Shown here: piece by piece, positions 34,551 to 42,799 of the stretch | How positions within the stretch are numbered: position 1 is the first letter of the stretch | How the letters are laid out: every line of letters starts with the position of its first letter | DNA from: Deltaproteobacteria bacterium | Lineage (GTDB): Bacteria > Desulfobacterota > Desulfobulbia > Desulfobulbales > Desulfurivibrionaceae | Direction of reading: 5' to 3' | DNA length: 45,210 nucleotides | Assembly (NCBI GenBank): GCA_026388695.1 | Contig: JAPLJH010000030.1 | Span: forward strand, 1 to 45,210 | Notes under the pieces: generated by a model | What the model was told of the DNA's origin: nothing | The model's input: the letters and a program-made list of their open reading frames with translations, nothing else | Database searches by the model: none | Position numbers and translations under genes: made by a program

Positions 34551-35600
34551 TCAACGCGATATAGGCAGGATGAACGCCTTCCGGAGTAACAGTAGTTCTT
34601 CTTCTTCCGCAAGCGGACCCAGCAGAACTTGCACGGTGAGCACTCCGGCGGAGGTAAGTGATGCTCCTGGCGCGAGAATAATGGGGATGGTCAGGGTTCG
34701 GGCTTCTTCTGCTGCCAGAGCGGGGATGCCATCGCCTGCAAGCACGATCCACCCATGCCCCAGGAATAAGCTGGGCTCCAGGATTGTTTTTGGTTGGGTA
34801 TGGAGGGTAGCGTTGATCCAGATTCTCCGTGTGCGGAAGCTTCCTGTGGGCAGTTTGTGCGGCAGGAGATTGCGGACGGAGAGCTGGAGCGGGCCACCTT
34901 TTTCGGGCTGCCAGCCGAGTAGTTTTATCTCGATCAGGCCGGGTGTTCCGGCAAGATGTCCGAAGCCGAAGGTGTGCTGCCGGGTGGGGCGGCTCTCTTC
35001 AAAGGCGACCAAGGTCTTGGAAAAGAGGTTGCTGCCCTTGGTGGCTGTGCGGACAATCTGGGGCATGTGGCATTCTTGGCAGGTGGGAGTGGCTGGCTTG
35101 CTGCTACGGCTTGCCTGCCAATCGCTGAAGGTCTCTGTGTGGCAGGTGCCGCAAAGTCCGCTGGTGCGGAAGAATTCAGGTTGAACTGCAATCGGATGGG
35201 GGGAAAACAGGGCTGATTCCGGTTCTGGGCCGGTCATTGTGCCCTGGCTCAGATGGCAGGCGGCGCAGGAAACCCCGTCTTGGCGATGGTAGTTACGGGG
35301 CGTTGGGATTTGGCCGTTGGTGCGAACGGTGTCCGGCACATGGCAGCCGAGGCAGGAGTCGTCAGCCCCGTCGATCAACATCGCCTGAAACCTGGGGTTG
35401 ACAAAGGCCTGGGCATGGGCCGATTCCTGCCATTCGCCGAATTGTTCGATATGGCACTGGCCGCAATCCGTGGCCTTCGGACCGTGCGCTTCGCCGAGGG
35501 TGTTGTTGACTTCGGTCAGATGGGCAAAGGGGGAGCAAGCTGAGAGGCAGAGCAAGGCGCCAAGGCAAAGGGCGGCTGGGAATCCGTTTTTTTCAAGCAT
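34551..35600 (-). CDS. pentahaem cytochrome c lipoprotein
   Basis: 349 residues with a lipoprotein signal (LCLSAC, lipid cysteine C22), so it lies on the periplasmic or outer face of a membrane. Five CxxCH haem c sites: C46-H50, C83-H87, C112-H116, C150-H154 and C174-H178, all in the N-terminal half. The order and the intervening W-x-x-S-x-H-A segment (FGEWQESAHAQAF) resemble cytochrome c554/NapC-related multihaem folds. The C-terminal 150 residues are haem-free and beta-rich (LLPHKLPTGSFRTRRIW), as in multihaem proteins with an accessory beta domain. The start at 35600 is set by the signal peptide; the open frame runs 38 codons further. Redox partner unknown. It is divergent from the MCE transporter operon. 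Confidence 0.9.
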   Translation of the reverse strand: MLEKNGFPAALCLGALLCLSACSPFAHLTEVNNTLGEAHGPKATDCGQCHIEQFGEWQESAHAQAFVNPRFQAMLIDGADDSCLGCHVPDTVRTNGQIPTPRNYHRQDGVSCAACHLSQGTMTGPEPESALFSPHPIAVQPEFFRTSGLCGTCHTETFSDWQASRSSKPATPTCQECHMPQIVRTATKGSNLFSKTLVAFEESRPTRQHTFGFGHLAGTPGLIEIKLLGWQPEKGGPLQLSVRNLLPHKLPTGSFRTRRIWINATLHTQPKTILEPSLFLGHGWIVLAGDGIPALAAEEARTLTIPIILAPGASLTSAGVLTVQVLLGPLAEEEELLLLRKAFILPISR

Positions 35601-35646
35601 GGCAAAGGACCGTTGGCTGATAGCATAAAAAAAGGAACGTGTGGTC

Positions 35647-35655
35647 AGTATACCA
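35647..35655 (-). promoter_or_regulatory. extended -10 promoter of the cytochrome gene
   Basis: TGGTATACT on the minus strand fits the extended -10 form (TGn plus TATACT, five of six consensus). It would start transcription near 35640, about 40 bases before the cytochrome ATG. Confidence 0.45.
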
Positions 35656-35723
35656 GATGCGCCCGGCGATCTACAGCAGGTTTGTGTGCAGGGGCAGAAG
35701 CCGGGATTTCCCACGTTTTCCCG

Positions 35724-35752
35724 TTGACAGCGAAGAGGCGATTCTCCATGAT
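35724..35752 (+). promoter_or_regulatory. candidate promoter of the MCE transporter operon
   Basis: A perfect TTGACA (35724-35729) and CATGAT (35747-35752) are 17 bases apart. The -10 overlaps the first candidate ATG of the permease gene (35748), so if this promoter is real, translation must begin further downstream. Confidence 0.4.
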
Positions 35753-36977
35753 GATGGTAGGATACTCTGCTGTGCGGCTTTTTACGATTGCTCGTAATAT
35801 TACGATTGCCAACGGTGCGGATGTGGCTTTAACCCGACCTCATAATAGCGGCGTAAAGCAATGGCAGCTGGATACGCGCCGCATCGGCGATGATCTGCTG
35901 GAGCTTTCCTGCGCCGGACACTGGTGTCTGGACCAGGATTTGCCGGCCGCCGGGGCAGTGCTGGCAGAGCAGGGAGATGGCTTCCGTGGTCTCTCCTTCA
36001 ACACCGCGCAACTCTCTGCCTGGGACACCGGGTTTCTCGCTTTTCTCCGGGCCTTATTTGCGCTCTGCGCTGAACGTGGACTCAGCATCGACCAGGAGGG
36101 CCTGCCAAAGGGGGTTCGTCATCTCCTGGCCATGGCCGACGCCGTTCCCGAACAGAAGGTGGCCAAGCGCGGCAGCGGCAAACAAACCCTGCTCTTTCAG
36201 GTGGGCGCGGCAACGGTGGAGTTTTTCCGCGGCGCCCCGGCGATGCTCTTTTTTCTCGGTGAGATCACCCTCTCCTTTGGCAGGCTGTTTCGTGGCCGGG
36301 CTCGGTTCCGGTTGAGCGATCTCTGGTGGGAGATCGAAGAGGTCGGGCCTCGCGCCTTGATCATCGTCTCGGTGATCAGCTTTCTCGTCGGCCTCATCCT
36401 TGCCTATCTCGGGGCGGACCAGCTCCGTCTGGTCGGGGCGCAAATCTTCATTGCCGATCTGGTGGCCATCGGCATGGTGCGCGAGGTGGGCGCTTTGATG
36501 ACCGGGATCATCATCGCCGGGCGCACCGGCGCTGCCTTTGCCGCCCAGTTGGGCACCATGCAGGTCAACGAGGAGATCGACGCCTTCAAGACCCTGGGCA
36601 TCTCGCCCGTTGATTTTTTGGTGCTGCCGCGGATGCTGGCCCTGATGCTGATGGTGCCGCTGCTCACCCTGTATGCCGGTTTTGTCGGGATGTTCGCCGG
36701 GATGCTGGTCTCGACTACCATCTTTGATATCGGCATGTTCGAGTACTACACCGAAACCCTGCGGGCCTTGGAGTTGAAACATTTTCTGGTTGGGCTTTCC
36801 AAGGGCAGCGTCTACGGGGCCATGGTCGCCTATGCTGGCTGTCTGCGCGGGATGCAGTGCGGCCGAAGTGCCGAATCCGTGGGCGAGGCGGCAACCTCGG
36901 CGGTGGTGACGGGCATTCTGCTGATCACCATTGCGGCCTCGATCATGACCATCATCTTCTACCGCCTGGGGATATGA
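35748..36977 (+). CDS. mlaE: MlaE-type permease with N-terminal STAS-like domain
   Basis: About 409 residues. The N-terminal part (about 45-135) is STAS-like (LELSCAGHWCLDQDLPA, LSFNTAQLSAWDTGFLAFL), i.e. an MlaB-type module fused to the permease, as in many non-enteric Mla systems. The permease part has the MlaE/YrbE core with segments LVGLILAYLGADQL, REVGALMTGIIIAGRTGAA and MQVNEEIDAFKTLG, and five or six helices in the inner membrane. It is the channel subunit of an MCE-type ABC transporter that moves phospholipid or other lipid between membranes. Start is uncertain: ATG 35748, 35751 or 35754, or a GTG at 35823; the candidate promoter overlaps the first of these. It is followed four bases later by mlaF. 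Confidence 0.88.
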   Translation: MMMVGYSAVRLFTIARNITIANGADVALTRPHNSGVKQWQLDTRRIGDDLLELSCAGHWCLDQDLPAAGAVLAEQGDGFRGLSFNTAQLSAWDTGFLAFLRALFALCAERGLSIDQEGLPKGVRHLLAMADAVPEQKVAKRGSGKQTLLFQVGAATVEFFRGAPAMLFFLGEITLSFGRLFRGRARFRLSDLWWEIEEVGPRALIIVSVISFLVGLILAYLGADQLRLVGAQIFIADLVAIGMVREVGALMTGIIIAGRTGAAFAAQLGTMQVNEEIDAFKTLGISPVDFLVLPRMLALMLMVPLLTLYAGFVGMFAGMLVSTTIFDIGMFEYYTETLRALELKHFLVGLSKGSVYGAMVAYAGCLRGMQCGRSAESVGEAATSAVVTGILLITIAASIMTIIFYRLGI

Positions 36978-36981
36978 GACC

Positions 36982-37731
36982 ATGAATACCGCCCCCCACA
37001 TCGAGATCCGCGACTTGACCATGGCCTATGGCGAATTTGTCATCCAGCGTGATCTCAATTTTGTGGTCAACAAGGGGGATATCTTTGTGATCATGGGCGG
37101 CAACGGTTGTGGCAAAACGACCCTGATGCGGGCCTTGATCGGCCTGCAACGCCCGGCCAAGGGCACGGTGTTCTACGGTGGTGAGGATTTCTGGGGCGTG
37201 GAACCGGAAGAGCAGGAGCGGCTCAAGCGGCGGCTGGGCATCATGTTCCAGGGCGGCGCCCTGTGGAGTTCGCTGACCCTGGCGGAAAATGTCGCCCTGC
37301 CGCTCAAGGAGTACACCGCGCTCTCGCCGCGCCGGATTGCTGAGATCGTCTCCTTCAAGTTGGCCCTGGTGGGGCTGGCCGGGTTTGAGGAGTTTTATCC
37401 GGCCGAGCTGAGCGGCGGCATGAAAAAACGGGCGGGTCTGGCCAGGGCCATGGCCTTGGACCCGGATATCCTGGTGATCGACGAGCCTTCGTCCGGTCTT
37501 GATCCCCTTACGGCCAGGCGTCTCGACGACCTGATCCTGGAGCTGCGCGACAGCCTGGAGACAACCATCGTGGTCATTACCCACGAGCTGGCCAGTATCT
37601 TGGGCATCGGCACCAATTCGGTATATCTGGACACTGAGACCCACACCATGATCAACACCGGCAATCCCAAGGAAGCGGTTGCCTCCGGCGACCCAAGGGT
37701 GCGCCATTTTCTCACGAGAGGTACGGCATGA
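36982..37731 (+). CDS. mlaF: MlaF-type ABC transporter ATPase
   Basis: A 249-residue cytoplasmic ATPase of the MCE lipid transporter. Walker A is GGNGCGKTT, the Q-loop is in MFQGGALWSSLTLAENV, which is characteristic of MlaF/Mkl-type proteins, the signature is LSGGMKKRAGLARA, Walker B is ILVIDEPSSGLDP, and the switch histidine is in VVITHE. It hydrolyses ATP to drive lipid movement through MlaE. The four-base gap after mlaE and the ATGA overlap with mlaD show a coupled operon. Confidence 0.95.
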   Translation: MNTAPHIEIRDLTMAYGEFVIQRDLNFVVNKGDIFVIMGGNGCGKTTLMRALIGLQRPAKGTVFYGGEDFWGVEPEEQERLKRRLGIMFQGGALWSSLTLAENVALPLKEYTALSPRRIAEIVSFKLALVGLAGFEEFYPAELSGGMKKRAGLARAMALDPDILVIDEPSSGLDPLTARRLDDLILELRDSLETTIVVITHELASILGIGTNSVYLDTETHTMINTGNPKEAVASGDPRVRHFLTRGTA

Positions 37732-38726
37732 GCAGACAGGCGAATCCCACGCTGATCGGGGCCTTTGTTCTGGGCGCCATTATACTCGGGGCAGTGACGA
37801 TTTTGCTCCTGGCCGGGGGGCAATGGTTTCAGGTCCGGCGTCAACATGTCCTCTACTTTGAAGGCGCGGCCCAGGGGTTACAGGTTGGGGCGCCGGTGGT
37901 TTTCCTCGGGGTCAAGGTGGGCACGGTCAAGCGCATCCAGCTTGGGCTTGATGCCGAAAACCACCGCTTCATGGTGCCGGTCACCATTGAGGTGGAAGCC
38001 AACTTGGTTCAATCCCCCCGTGGCGAGCAGGTCGATCTGCGGGACCGGAAAACCGTCCAGCAGCTGGTGGAACGTGGCCTGCGTGGTCAGCTCAAGATGC
38101 AGAGTCTGCTCACCGGCCAGCTCTATGTTGATCTGGATTTTCATCCCGAAAAACCGGCTCGCTTCATCGCCCGTGATTCTGAGGTGAGCGAAATTCCCAC
38201 CATTCCGACAACGGCGGAAGAGCTTGCCACCAAGCTGGAGGGATTCCCCATAGATACCTTCCTTGCCGACCTTGCCGCCATCAGCCAATCACTCAACAAA
38301 ATTCTTTCTTCGGAGGCAGCGAGGATGATTCCGGTGCGGCTGGAGGCGACGCTGGCGCATCTGCAATCTCTCAGTGCCAAGCTCGACAGCGATGGCGGGC
38401 CCATGCTTGCCGAGATGCGGACGGATTTGGTCGAGATGCGCAAGGCCCTTGAAGCGGTAAGGGCGGCGATGGTCAAGGTCGGCGGGGTGGCCGAGGCCGG
38501 GACCCCCATGGTTGCAAGCCTGACCAAGACCAGCGAGGAATTGGCGAAAACGGCGCAGGCCTTGCAGGGCTTGGCCGGAGAGGGATCGCCTACTGCCCAG
38601 CATCTCAACACGGCCTTGCAGGAAATCAGCCGCGCGGCCCGCGCCCTGCGGCTTTTGGCGGAAACCCTGGAGCAGCAGCCGGAGGCAGTCGTGCAGGGAA
38701 AACGTCGGGAAGGGGAAGGAAAATGA
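37728..38726 (+). CDS. mlaD: MlaD-type MCE-domain protein
   Basis: 332 residues: a short cytoplasmic N terminus, one membrane helix (about 9-30, LIGAFVLGAIILGAVTILLLAG), then a periplasmic MCE domain (about 38-145) containing FEGAAQGLQVGAPVVFLGVK-type core sequence, and a long helical C-terminal tail with coiled-coil character (about 170-310). It is the lipid-binding hexamer subunit of the transporter. The tail is longer than in E. coli MlaD (183 residues) and more like PqiB/LetB- or YrbD-type tails that form a needle to the outer membrane. It overlaps mlaF and the following lipoprotein gene by four bases each. Confidence 0.92.
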   Translation: MSRQANPTLIGAFVLGAIILGAVTILLLAGGQWFQVRRQHVLYFEGAAQGLQVGAPVVFLGVKVGTVKRIQLGLDAENHRFMVPVTIEVEANLVQSPRGEQVDLRDRKTVQQLVERGLRGQLKMQSLLTGQLYVDLDFHPEKPARFIARDSEVSEIPTIPTTAEELATKLEGFPIDTFLADLAAISQSLNKILSSEAARMIPVRLEATLAHLQSLSAKLDSDGGPMLAEMRTDLVEMRKALEAVRAAMVKVGGVAEAGTPMVASLTKTSEELAKTAQALQGLAGEGSPTAQHLNTALQEISRAARALRLLAETLEQQPEAVVQGKRREGEGK

Positions 38727-39358
38727 AAGATGTATATGGCAAGGGGAGGGGAGGTTGGCTGGTACTGCTGGGTTGTGCGCTGCTGCTGGCAGGCTGCGCC
38801 CGCACTGCGCCGGTCAGCTATTATCAACTCTCGGCAATGGAAGCCGCCCGAACTGCCCCGGCCGGTGCCGGAGCGGGCAAGATGGTCATTGGCATTGGTC
38901 CGGTGCGGCTGCCGGAATATCTGGACCGTCCTCAAATCGTTGCCAGGCAGTCGGCTACTCGGTTGCAACTGGCCGATAGCCACCGCTGGGCCGAGCCGCT
39001 TGGCGAAAATATTCTACGGGTGTTGGGAGAAAACCTCTCGGCCTTGTTGGGCACAGAGCGTATCCTGCTCTACCCCTGGTCATCTCCCAGAGCGACGGAT
39101 TACCAGCTTCTGGTTGAAATACTCCACTTTGAAAATGAGAGCGATGGGGCCGCTCGGTTGGTTGCGCTTTGGTCGGTCAAGGGCGAGGACGGCGCGATTG
39201 TGTTGCCGGAAAGGCGGAGCAGTCTCCGGATATCAGCGACAAGCCAGAATCAGGAAGGACTGGTCGTAGCCCTGAATGAGGCGCTGGGGGGTTTTTGCCG
39301 GGAGATTGCCCAGGAACTGACGCCGGTATTGAAGACCTCCGCCCGGCCAGGATTATAA
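38723..39358 (+). CDS. PqiC-like ABC transporter auxiliary lipoprotein
   Basis: 211 residues with a lipobox LLAGC (lipid cysteine C25) and the ABC_trans_aux/PqiC (DUF330) fold, seen in YYQLSAM, IGIGPVRLPEYLDRPQIV and RWAEPLGENILRVLGENL. In the Pqi system this outer-membrane lipoprotein docks with the MCE needle. Its presence together with the long MCE tail suggests that this transporter is a hybrid of Mla and Pqi styles. It overlaps mlaD by four bases, with GGAAGG upstream, and is the last gene of the operon. The convergent DUF6178-like gene begins its end 29 bases later; only a weak hairpin is seen between them. Confidence 0.9.
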   Translation: MKDVYGKGRGGWLVLLGCALLLAGCARTAPVSYYQLSAMEAARTAPAGAGAGKMVIGIGPVRLPEYLDRPQIVARQSATRLQLADSHRWAEPLGENILRVLGENLSALLGTERILLYPWSSPRATDYQLLVEILHFENESDGAARLVALWSVKGEDGAIVLPERRSSLRISATSQNQEGLVVALNEALGGFCREIAQELTPVLKTSARPGL

Positions 39359-39387
39359 GAAGATGCTGGCCGGAAGCATGGGGCGTG

Positions 39388-40734
39388 TTATTTCTGTCCG
39401 CCGAAATGGCTAACAAGTCGTTTCAGCCTAGTTTGGGTGGCAGCGATCTCGGCAAGGCTGGCAAAGGCCCGGACGGTCTCGGCGTTGCCCGGATCGAAAC
39501 CACCACGCAGGGGCTGACGTCCCAGCAGGGCGGCGACAAAGGCGCGTTCCAGCCGATCCGCCGGTTCATCCGATTGTTCCGTGTCCGCCAGGTTGTACCA
39601 CTCAGCTAACCGTGGCTCCGCCATGGCTTGCTTCATCTCTTCTTGCAACACCATGGTCGCACCATAGCCGTGCCGGAACAGATCGGTCATGCACCAGATC
39701 TCCAGCAACTCGGCTGCCTTGGCGGCGGCTCCGGCCTCGTCGGGCTGGCAGGGTGGTTCCTGCTTGGCCAGGAGGGATTCCAGGCCAAGGGAGATGGTAT
39801 CTCGCACCCGGGTGACGATGGCGGTGATGTGTTCAATATCCTGCGGTTTTTCCCCGTAGGCCATGATCGCGCTGTTGATGGCCCAGACCAGCTCCTGCTC
39901 CAGGCGGGACAGGCTGTTCGGGTCAGTAACCAGGGAGAGGGCCTGCTGCAACAGGGTGGTTTCGAGCAAAGGCGCGGCATACACCGAGGGCAACCGGGTG
40001 ACCGCGCTGTCCAGCGGCTCCTGGGGCCGAGGCAGGGGCTGACGGCTGGGGGGGCGCGAGAAGAGGGCGGTTGCCTCGATGGGGGTGGCAAAACCAAGAT
40101 CCTGCATGCGCCCGCTGCGGAAGCGCAGGGCTTCTTCCTCGATCTGGGTGGGCAGATCCACGCGGACCTCGCTCATCAGCCGGTGCGTTGCGGTTGGGTC
40201 GTACTGGTACATGGCATCCAGCAGGGCAAAGGGGTGGACCTTGAGGGGTAGGTCGGGCATCTTCAGTTCCAGAAGGTAGAAGCCGTCCGGGGTCATGGCT
40301 CGGGCCGTGGTCTCGCGCTCCTCGTCCTCCGGCGGGACCTGATCCGCGTCCGGGTCGTACACCGTAACGGTCTGGGTGAGGAAGAGAAGCTGGAGCACAT
40401 AATCCAGGGAGAGGAAGGTTTGGGCCAGGGTTTCCGCGTCAATGGAGGCAAAGGGGGCCAGCCATTCATCAAGACTATCAACGGAGAAATCGTAGCGGTT
40501 CCAGCAATCCAGATCGAGACACGCCTGGAGCTGTTCGTGGCTCAGCTCCCGGAGGATGGGCAGGGCTTGATCCATTCCCAATTCCCGCACAATGTAGTAT
40601 GCCTCCAGAGGCTCCAGCGCCGCGACCTCCTCGGCCAGATCGGTTGCGGCGAGAAGCCGTTCGCCCCGCCGGGTCAGGGAGCGGGCCAGATCGGCGCGGA
40701 ACGGGGTCAGTTCGATGATATTGTTGTCGGTCAT
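39388..40734 (-). CDS. DUF6178-like protein, unknown function
   Basis: 448 residues, soluble, acidic and helical, with no signal peptide or membrane segment. The N-terminal part (LTRRGERLLAATDLAEEVAAL, LEAYYIVRELG, LEQLQACLDLDCWNRYDF-like) resembles a family of deltaproteobacterial proteins that I recall as DUF6178; this match is from memory of style, not a search. Repeated motifs such as LLE/LLQQALSL and a disordered Pro/Arg-rich linker near 235-255 separate N- and C-terminal halves. No catalytic or binding motif is recognised. It is a lone gene, convergent with the MCE operon, and its upstream side is the palindromic repeat region. Confidence 0.65.
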   Translation of the reverse strand: MTDNNIIELTPFRADLARSLTRRGERLLAATDLAEEVAALEPLEAYYIVRELGMDQALPILRELSHEQLQACLDLDCWNRYDFSVDSLDEWLAPFASIDAETLAQTFLSLDYVLQLLFLTQTVTVYDPDADQVPPEDEERETTARAMTPDGFYLLELKMPDLPLKVHPFALLDAMYQYDPTATHRLMSEVRVDLPTQIEEEALRFRSGRMQDLGFATPIEATALFSRPPSRQPLPRPQEPLDSAVTRLPSVYAAPLLETTLLQQALSLVTDPNSLSRLEQELVWAINSAIMAYGEKPQDIEHITAIVTRVRDTISLGLESLLAKQEPPCQPDEAGAAAKAAELLEIWCMTDLFRHGYGATMVLQEEMKQAMAEPRLAEWYNLADTEQSDEPADRLERAFVAALLGRQPLRGGFDPGNAETVRAFASLAEIAATQTRLKRLVSHFGGQK

Positions 40735-40875
40735 TTTTGCGTGTCCGTTGAGGGTAAGCGTGTATTGTAAGGCCGAATTTCAGGAAAGGTATCATACCGC
40801 AAGAACGGCCAGCCGGGTATCTTATTTCTGATTGCCAAGCAATCTCACTCATGGTGTTTGGCTTTATGGTAGTTG

Positions 40876-41065
40876 AAATCCCATTGGCACGCAGCCGAGC
40901 ACCGGAGAGGCTGCCGAAAAGGGGATTTGCACTGTTTGAGGCGTAGCCGAGTTTGCAAAGCCCCGGCAGCATTGAGGAGCACAGGGCATCCCGCCCCTCG
41001 GCGGGACAAGGGACACAGGGGGCCTTTTCTTTGGTTCGTTTCTTTGGGCAAGCAAAGAAATGAAC
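40876..41065 (-). repeat. palindromic intergenic repeat, second copy of A
   Basis: An inverted copy of the element at 4882-5084. Outer hairpin: GTTCGTTTCTTTG (41034-41046), loop GGCAAG, CAAAGAAATGAAC (41053-41065; one G-T wobble). Inner hairpin at 40921-40964 around GAGGCGTAGCCGAG. Several base changes fall in stems but keep pairing, or replace the tetraloop-like centre, which suggests constraint on structure. It fills the gap between the DUF6178-like gene and yihY; nothing else is seen in 40735-41216 except the YihY ribosome site. Confidence 0.75.
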
Positions 41066-41216
41066 AGAAAAATGAAGCCTGGCTCCTCTGGTTGCCAAGA
41101 CACATGCCTGGATTAAAAAATCAGCAGGACCACGGGAAAACCTATGCATTTCCCAACGGTTATTTTAGAATGACCATCACCAAGAGGCGCTCACTCTCCC
41201 CTCTATCTGGAGGCAT

Positions 41217-42110
41217 ATGAAAAAGGTTCTGCTCGCATCGTTAAAGGCTTGGCTCAATCATCGCGGCGCCAGCAAGGGCGCGGCTCTGGCCTTTTACGCC
41301 CTGTTTTCCATGACCCCCATCCTGATGCTGGCCATCGCGGTGGCGGGGTATTTCTTTGGTGCCGAGGCGGCCCAGGGAGAAATCATCGCCCAGCTTCCAA
41401 AAACCGTCGGACCCAATGGCGCGCGGGCGATCCAGGCCTTGCTGGCTGCGGCTCGAGACCCCGTTTCTGGGCGGCTTGCAACCATTGCGGCCAGTGTGCT
41501 GCTGCTGGTCGCCGCCACCAGCGTCTTTGTCGAGTTGAAAGACAGCCTGGATGAAATATGGGGTGTCCCGCTCTCGCAGCATCCTCCTTTTCTCATCCTG
41601 TTGCGAACCAGATTGCTCGCCTTTGGGCTTGTGCTGGTGCTTGCGCTTCTGCTCCTGGTCTCCCTGATTTGCGGCGCGGTGGTTTCCGTGCTTGCCAGCT
41701 TCGTGGGCGGGATATGGAGCAGCTCCGCCCCTGTTTTTTCCCTTGTTGCCTCGCTCCTTTCCTTTGGTATCACCGCCTCTTTGTTTGCGGTGATCTACAA
41801 GATGCTGCCGGAGGCGCCGCCTTCCTGGCAGGATGTCTGGGTCGGCGCCGTGGTCACCGCTGGCTTGTTCGTCCTCGGCAAATATGCGGTCGGCCTGTAC
41901 CTGAGCAAGACCGGTGTGGCCTCCAGCTTTGGCGCGGCCGGATCGTTGATCGCCTTGCTGCTTTGGGTGTATTTTTCGGCGCAGATTTTTTTTCTCGGTG
42001 CGGAGTTCACCCGGCAGTATGGGTTGTCTTTCGGCAGTTTCAAATCCGAGAGGGGCCGCGTTTTGGCTCTAAGGCCAATGAAAAAAATCAACAAGGAGGT
42101 GGGGGGATGA
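41217..42110 (+). CDS. YihY/BrkB-family membrane protein
   Basis: 297 residues of the YihY/virulence factor BrkB family, with about six membrane helices. Typical segments are GAALAFYALFSMTPILML at the start, ATSVFVELKDSLDEIWGV before the central helices, and GAAGSLIALLLWVYFSAQIFFLGAEFTR near the end. The name BrkB comes from a Bordetella serum-resistance locus; the molecular function of the family is uncertain, and the old RNase BN assignment was withdrawn. The ribosome site GGAGG lies six bases before the ATG. The stop codon overlaps the ATG of the cysteine-rich gene (ATGA), so the two are coupled. Confidence 0.92.
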   Translation: MKKVLLASLKAWLNHRGASKGAALAFYALFSMTPILMLAIAVAGYFFGAEAAQGEIIAQLPKTVGPNGARAIQALLAAARDPVSGRLATIAASVLLLVAATSVFVELKDSLDEIWGVPLSQHPPFLILLRTRLLAFGLVLVLALLLLVSLICGAVVSVLASFVGGIWSSSAPVFSLVASLLSFGITASLFAVIYKMLPEAPPSWQDVWVGAVVTAGLFVLGKYAVGLYLSKTGVASSFGAAGSLIALLLWVYFSAQIFFLGAEFTRQYGLSFGSFKSERGRVLALRPMKKINKEVGG

Positions 42111-42481
42111 GCGCAGGTTATACGGGCTGTAAGGTGTGTATCCATATCGGGGTCATGAGTGATTGTCGGCAACGAAAATGTCCCCACTATGTCTTTTCTC
42201 CAACCATCGGGGCAGATTGGGAGTACTGTCTTCTTCACCGTTTTATACAGCCACCGGCCACCTGTGCCGCAACGCCTGGCTGCACGAGTTGCCAGTGGGA
42301 CACCATCGGCTGCAAGGCGTGTTATGCGGTAACCAGAGGAACCAGCCAATGCGCCAAAGACTGCCCCTATAATACTGGGGCTGCTCCGCAAACAGGCTCT
42401 GCCGCACATTGTTCACTTTTGTCGAATGTGCGATGCCCGCATTATCAGCTCAATAACAGTTGCTATCAATGCACTTACTAA
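42107..42481 (+). CDS. cysteine-rich small protein, likely metal-binding
   Basis: 124 residues with 16 cysteines (13%) and no recognised family. Cysteines at 8, 11, 20, 25, 41, 53, 59, 62, 69, 72, 82, 86, 102, 110, 119 and 122. Two repeats align: G-C-K-V-C (7-11) then C20 and C25-P-H-Y, and G-C-K-A-C (68-72) then C82 and C86-P-Y. A third, weaker C-P-H-Y occurs at 110-113. No signal peptide, so the cysteines would stay reduced in the cytoplasm and could hold zinc or iron-sulfur clusters. The ATG overlaps the yihY stop and has a GGTGGGGGG site. The longer open frame through yihY is not its start. Confidence 0.75.
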   Translation: MSAGYTGCKVCIHIGVMSDCRQRKCPHYVFSPTIGADWEYCLLHRFIQPPATCAATPGCTSCQWDTIGCKACYAVTRGTSQCAKDCPYNTGAAPQTGSAAHCSLLSNVRCPHYQLNNSCYQCTY

Positions 42482-42494
42482 AGAGGGGGAAATC

Positions 42495-42797
42495 ATGGCA
42501 GACGATACTTCGATGGATATTGCGGAAATAGAGGCGGACAATATATTTCAAGCCCTTCTGAAGAACAATGACCAACTGTACACGGGGCTGCGCGATGCCG
42601 TCTACTCCATACTGAACGGCATTATCACCGATGAGAAATTCATCGTTCATAAACAAAGAACCCTCGCCATGCTGAGGGAGGCGGTGGGATTTTATACGCT
42701 CAACAACCCGTCATCGAATGGGCAGCCTAATCCCTATTGGCTTGGGCTTTCCAATGAAATCAGCGAGTTGTTGGCGCGGTTGAATGCGAGGATGTAG
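42495..42797 (+). CDS. hypothetical protein, 100 residues
   Basis: 100 residues, acidic N terminus (MADDTSMDIAEIEAD) then an apparently all-helical domain with a central V-Y-S-I-L-N-G-I segment. No family is recognised. No cysteine, signal peptide or membrane helix. The GAGGGGG ribosome site lies six bases before the ATG, and the gene starts 13 bases after the cysteine-rich gene stop, so yihY, the cysteine-rich gene and this gene probably form one transcript. The in-frame ATG at 42426 lies inside the cysteine-rich gene and is not favoured. Confidence 0.7.
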   Translation: MADDTSMDIAEIEADNIFQALLKNNDQLYTGLRDAVYSILNGIITDEKFIVHKQRTLAMLREAVGFYTLNNPSSNGQPNPYWLGLSNEISELLARLNARM

Positions 42798-42799
42798 AA

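Noticed and set aside
39359..39387. Weak hairpin between the PqiC-like gene and the DUF6178-like gene
   Set aside because: Five-base stem only and no T-run; not enough for a terminator call.
40478..41149. A 223-codon minus-strand frame spanning the repeat and the DUF6178-like gene start
   Set aside because: Chance read-through of the repeat into another frame of the DUF6178-like gene.
40735..41216. CRISPR-like or tRNA-like structure in the repeat region
   Set aside because: Only hairpins in one element, no regularly spaced short repeats with unique spacers and no cloverleaf.
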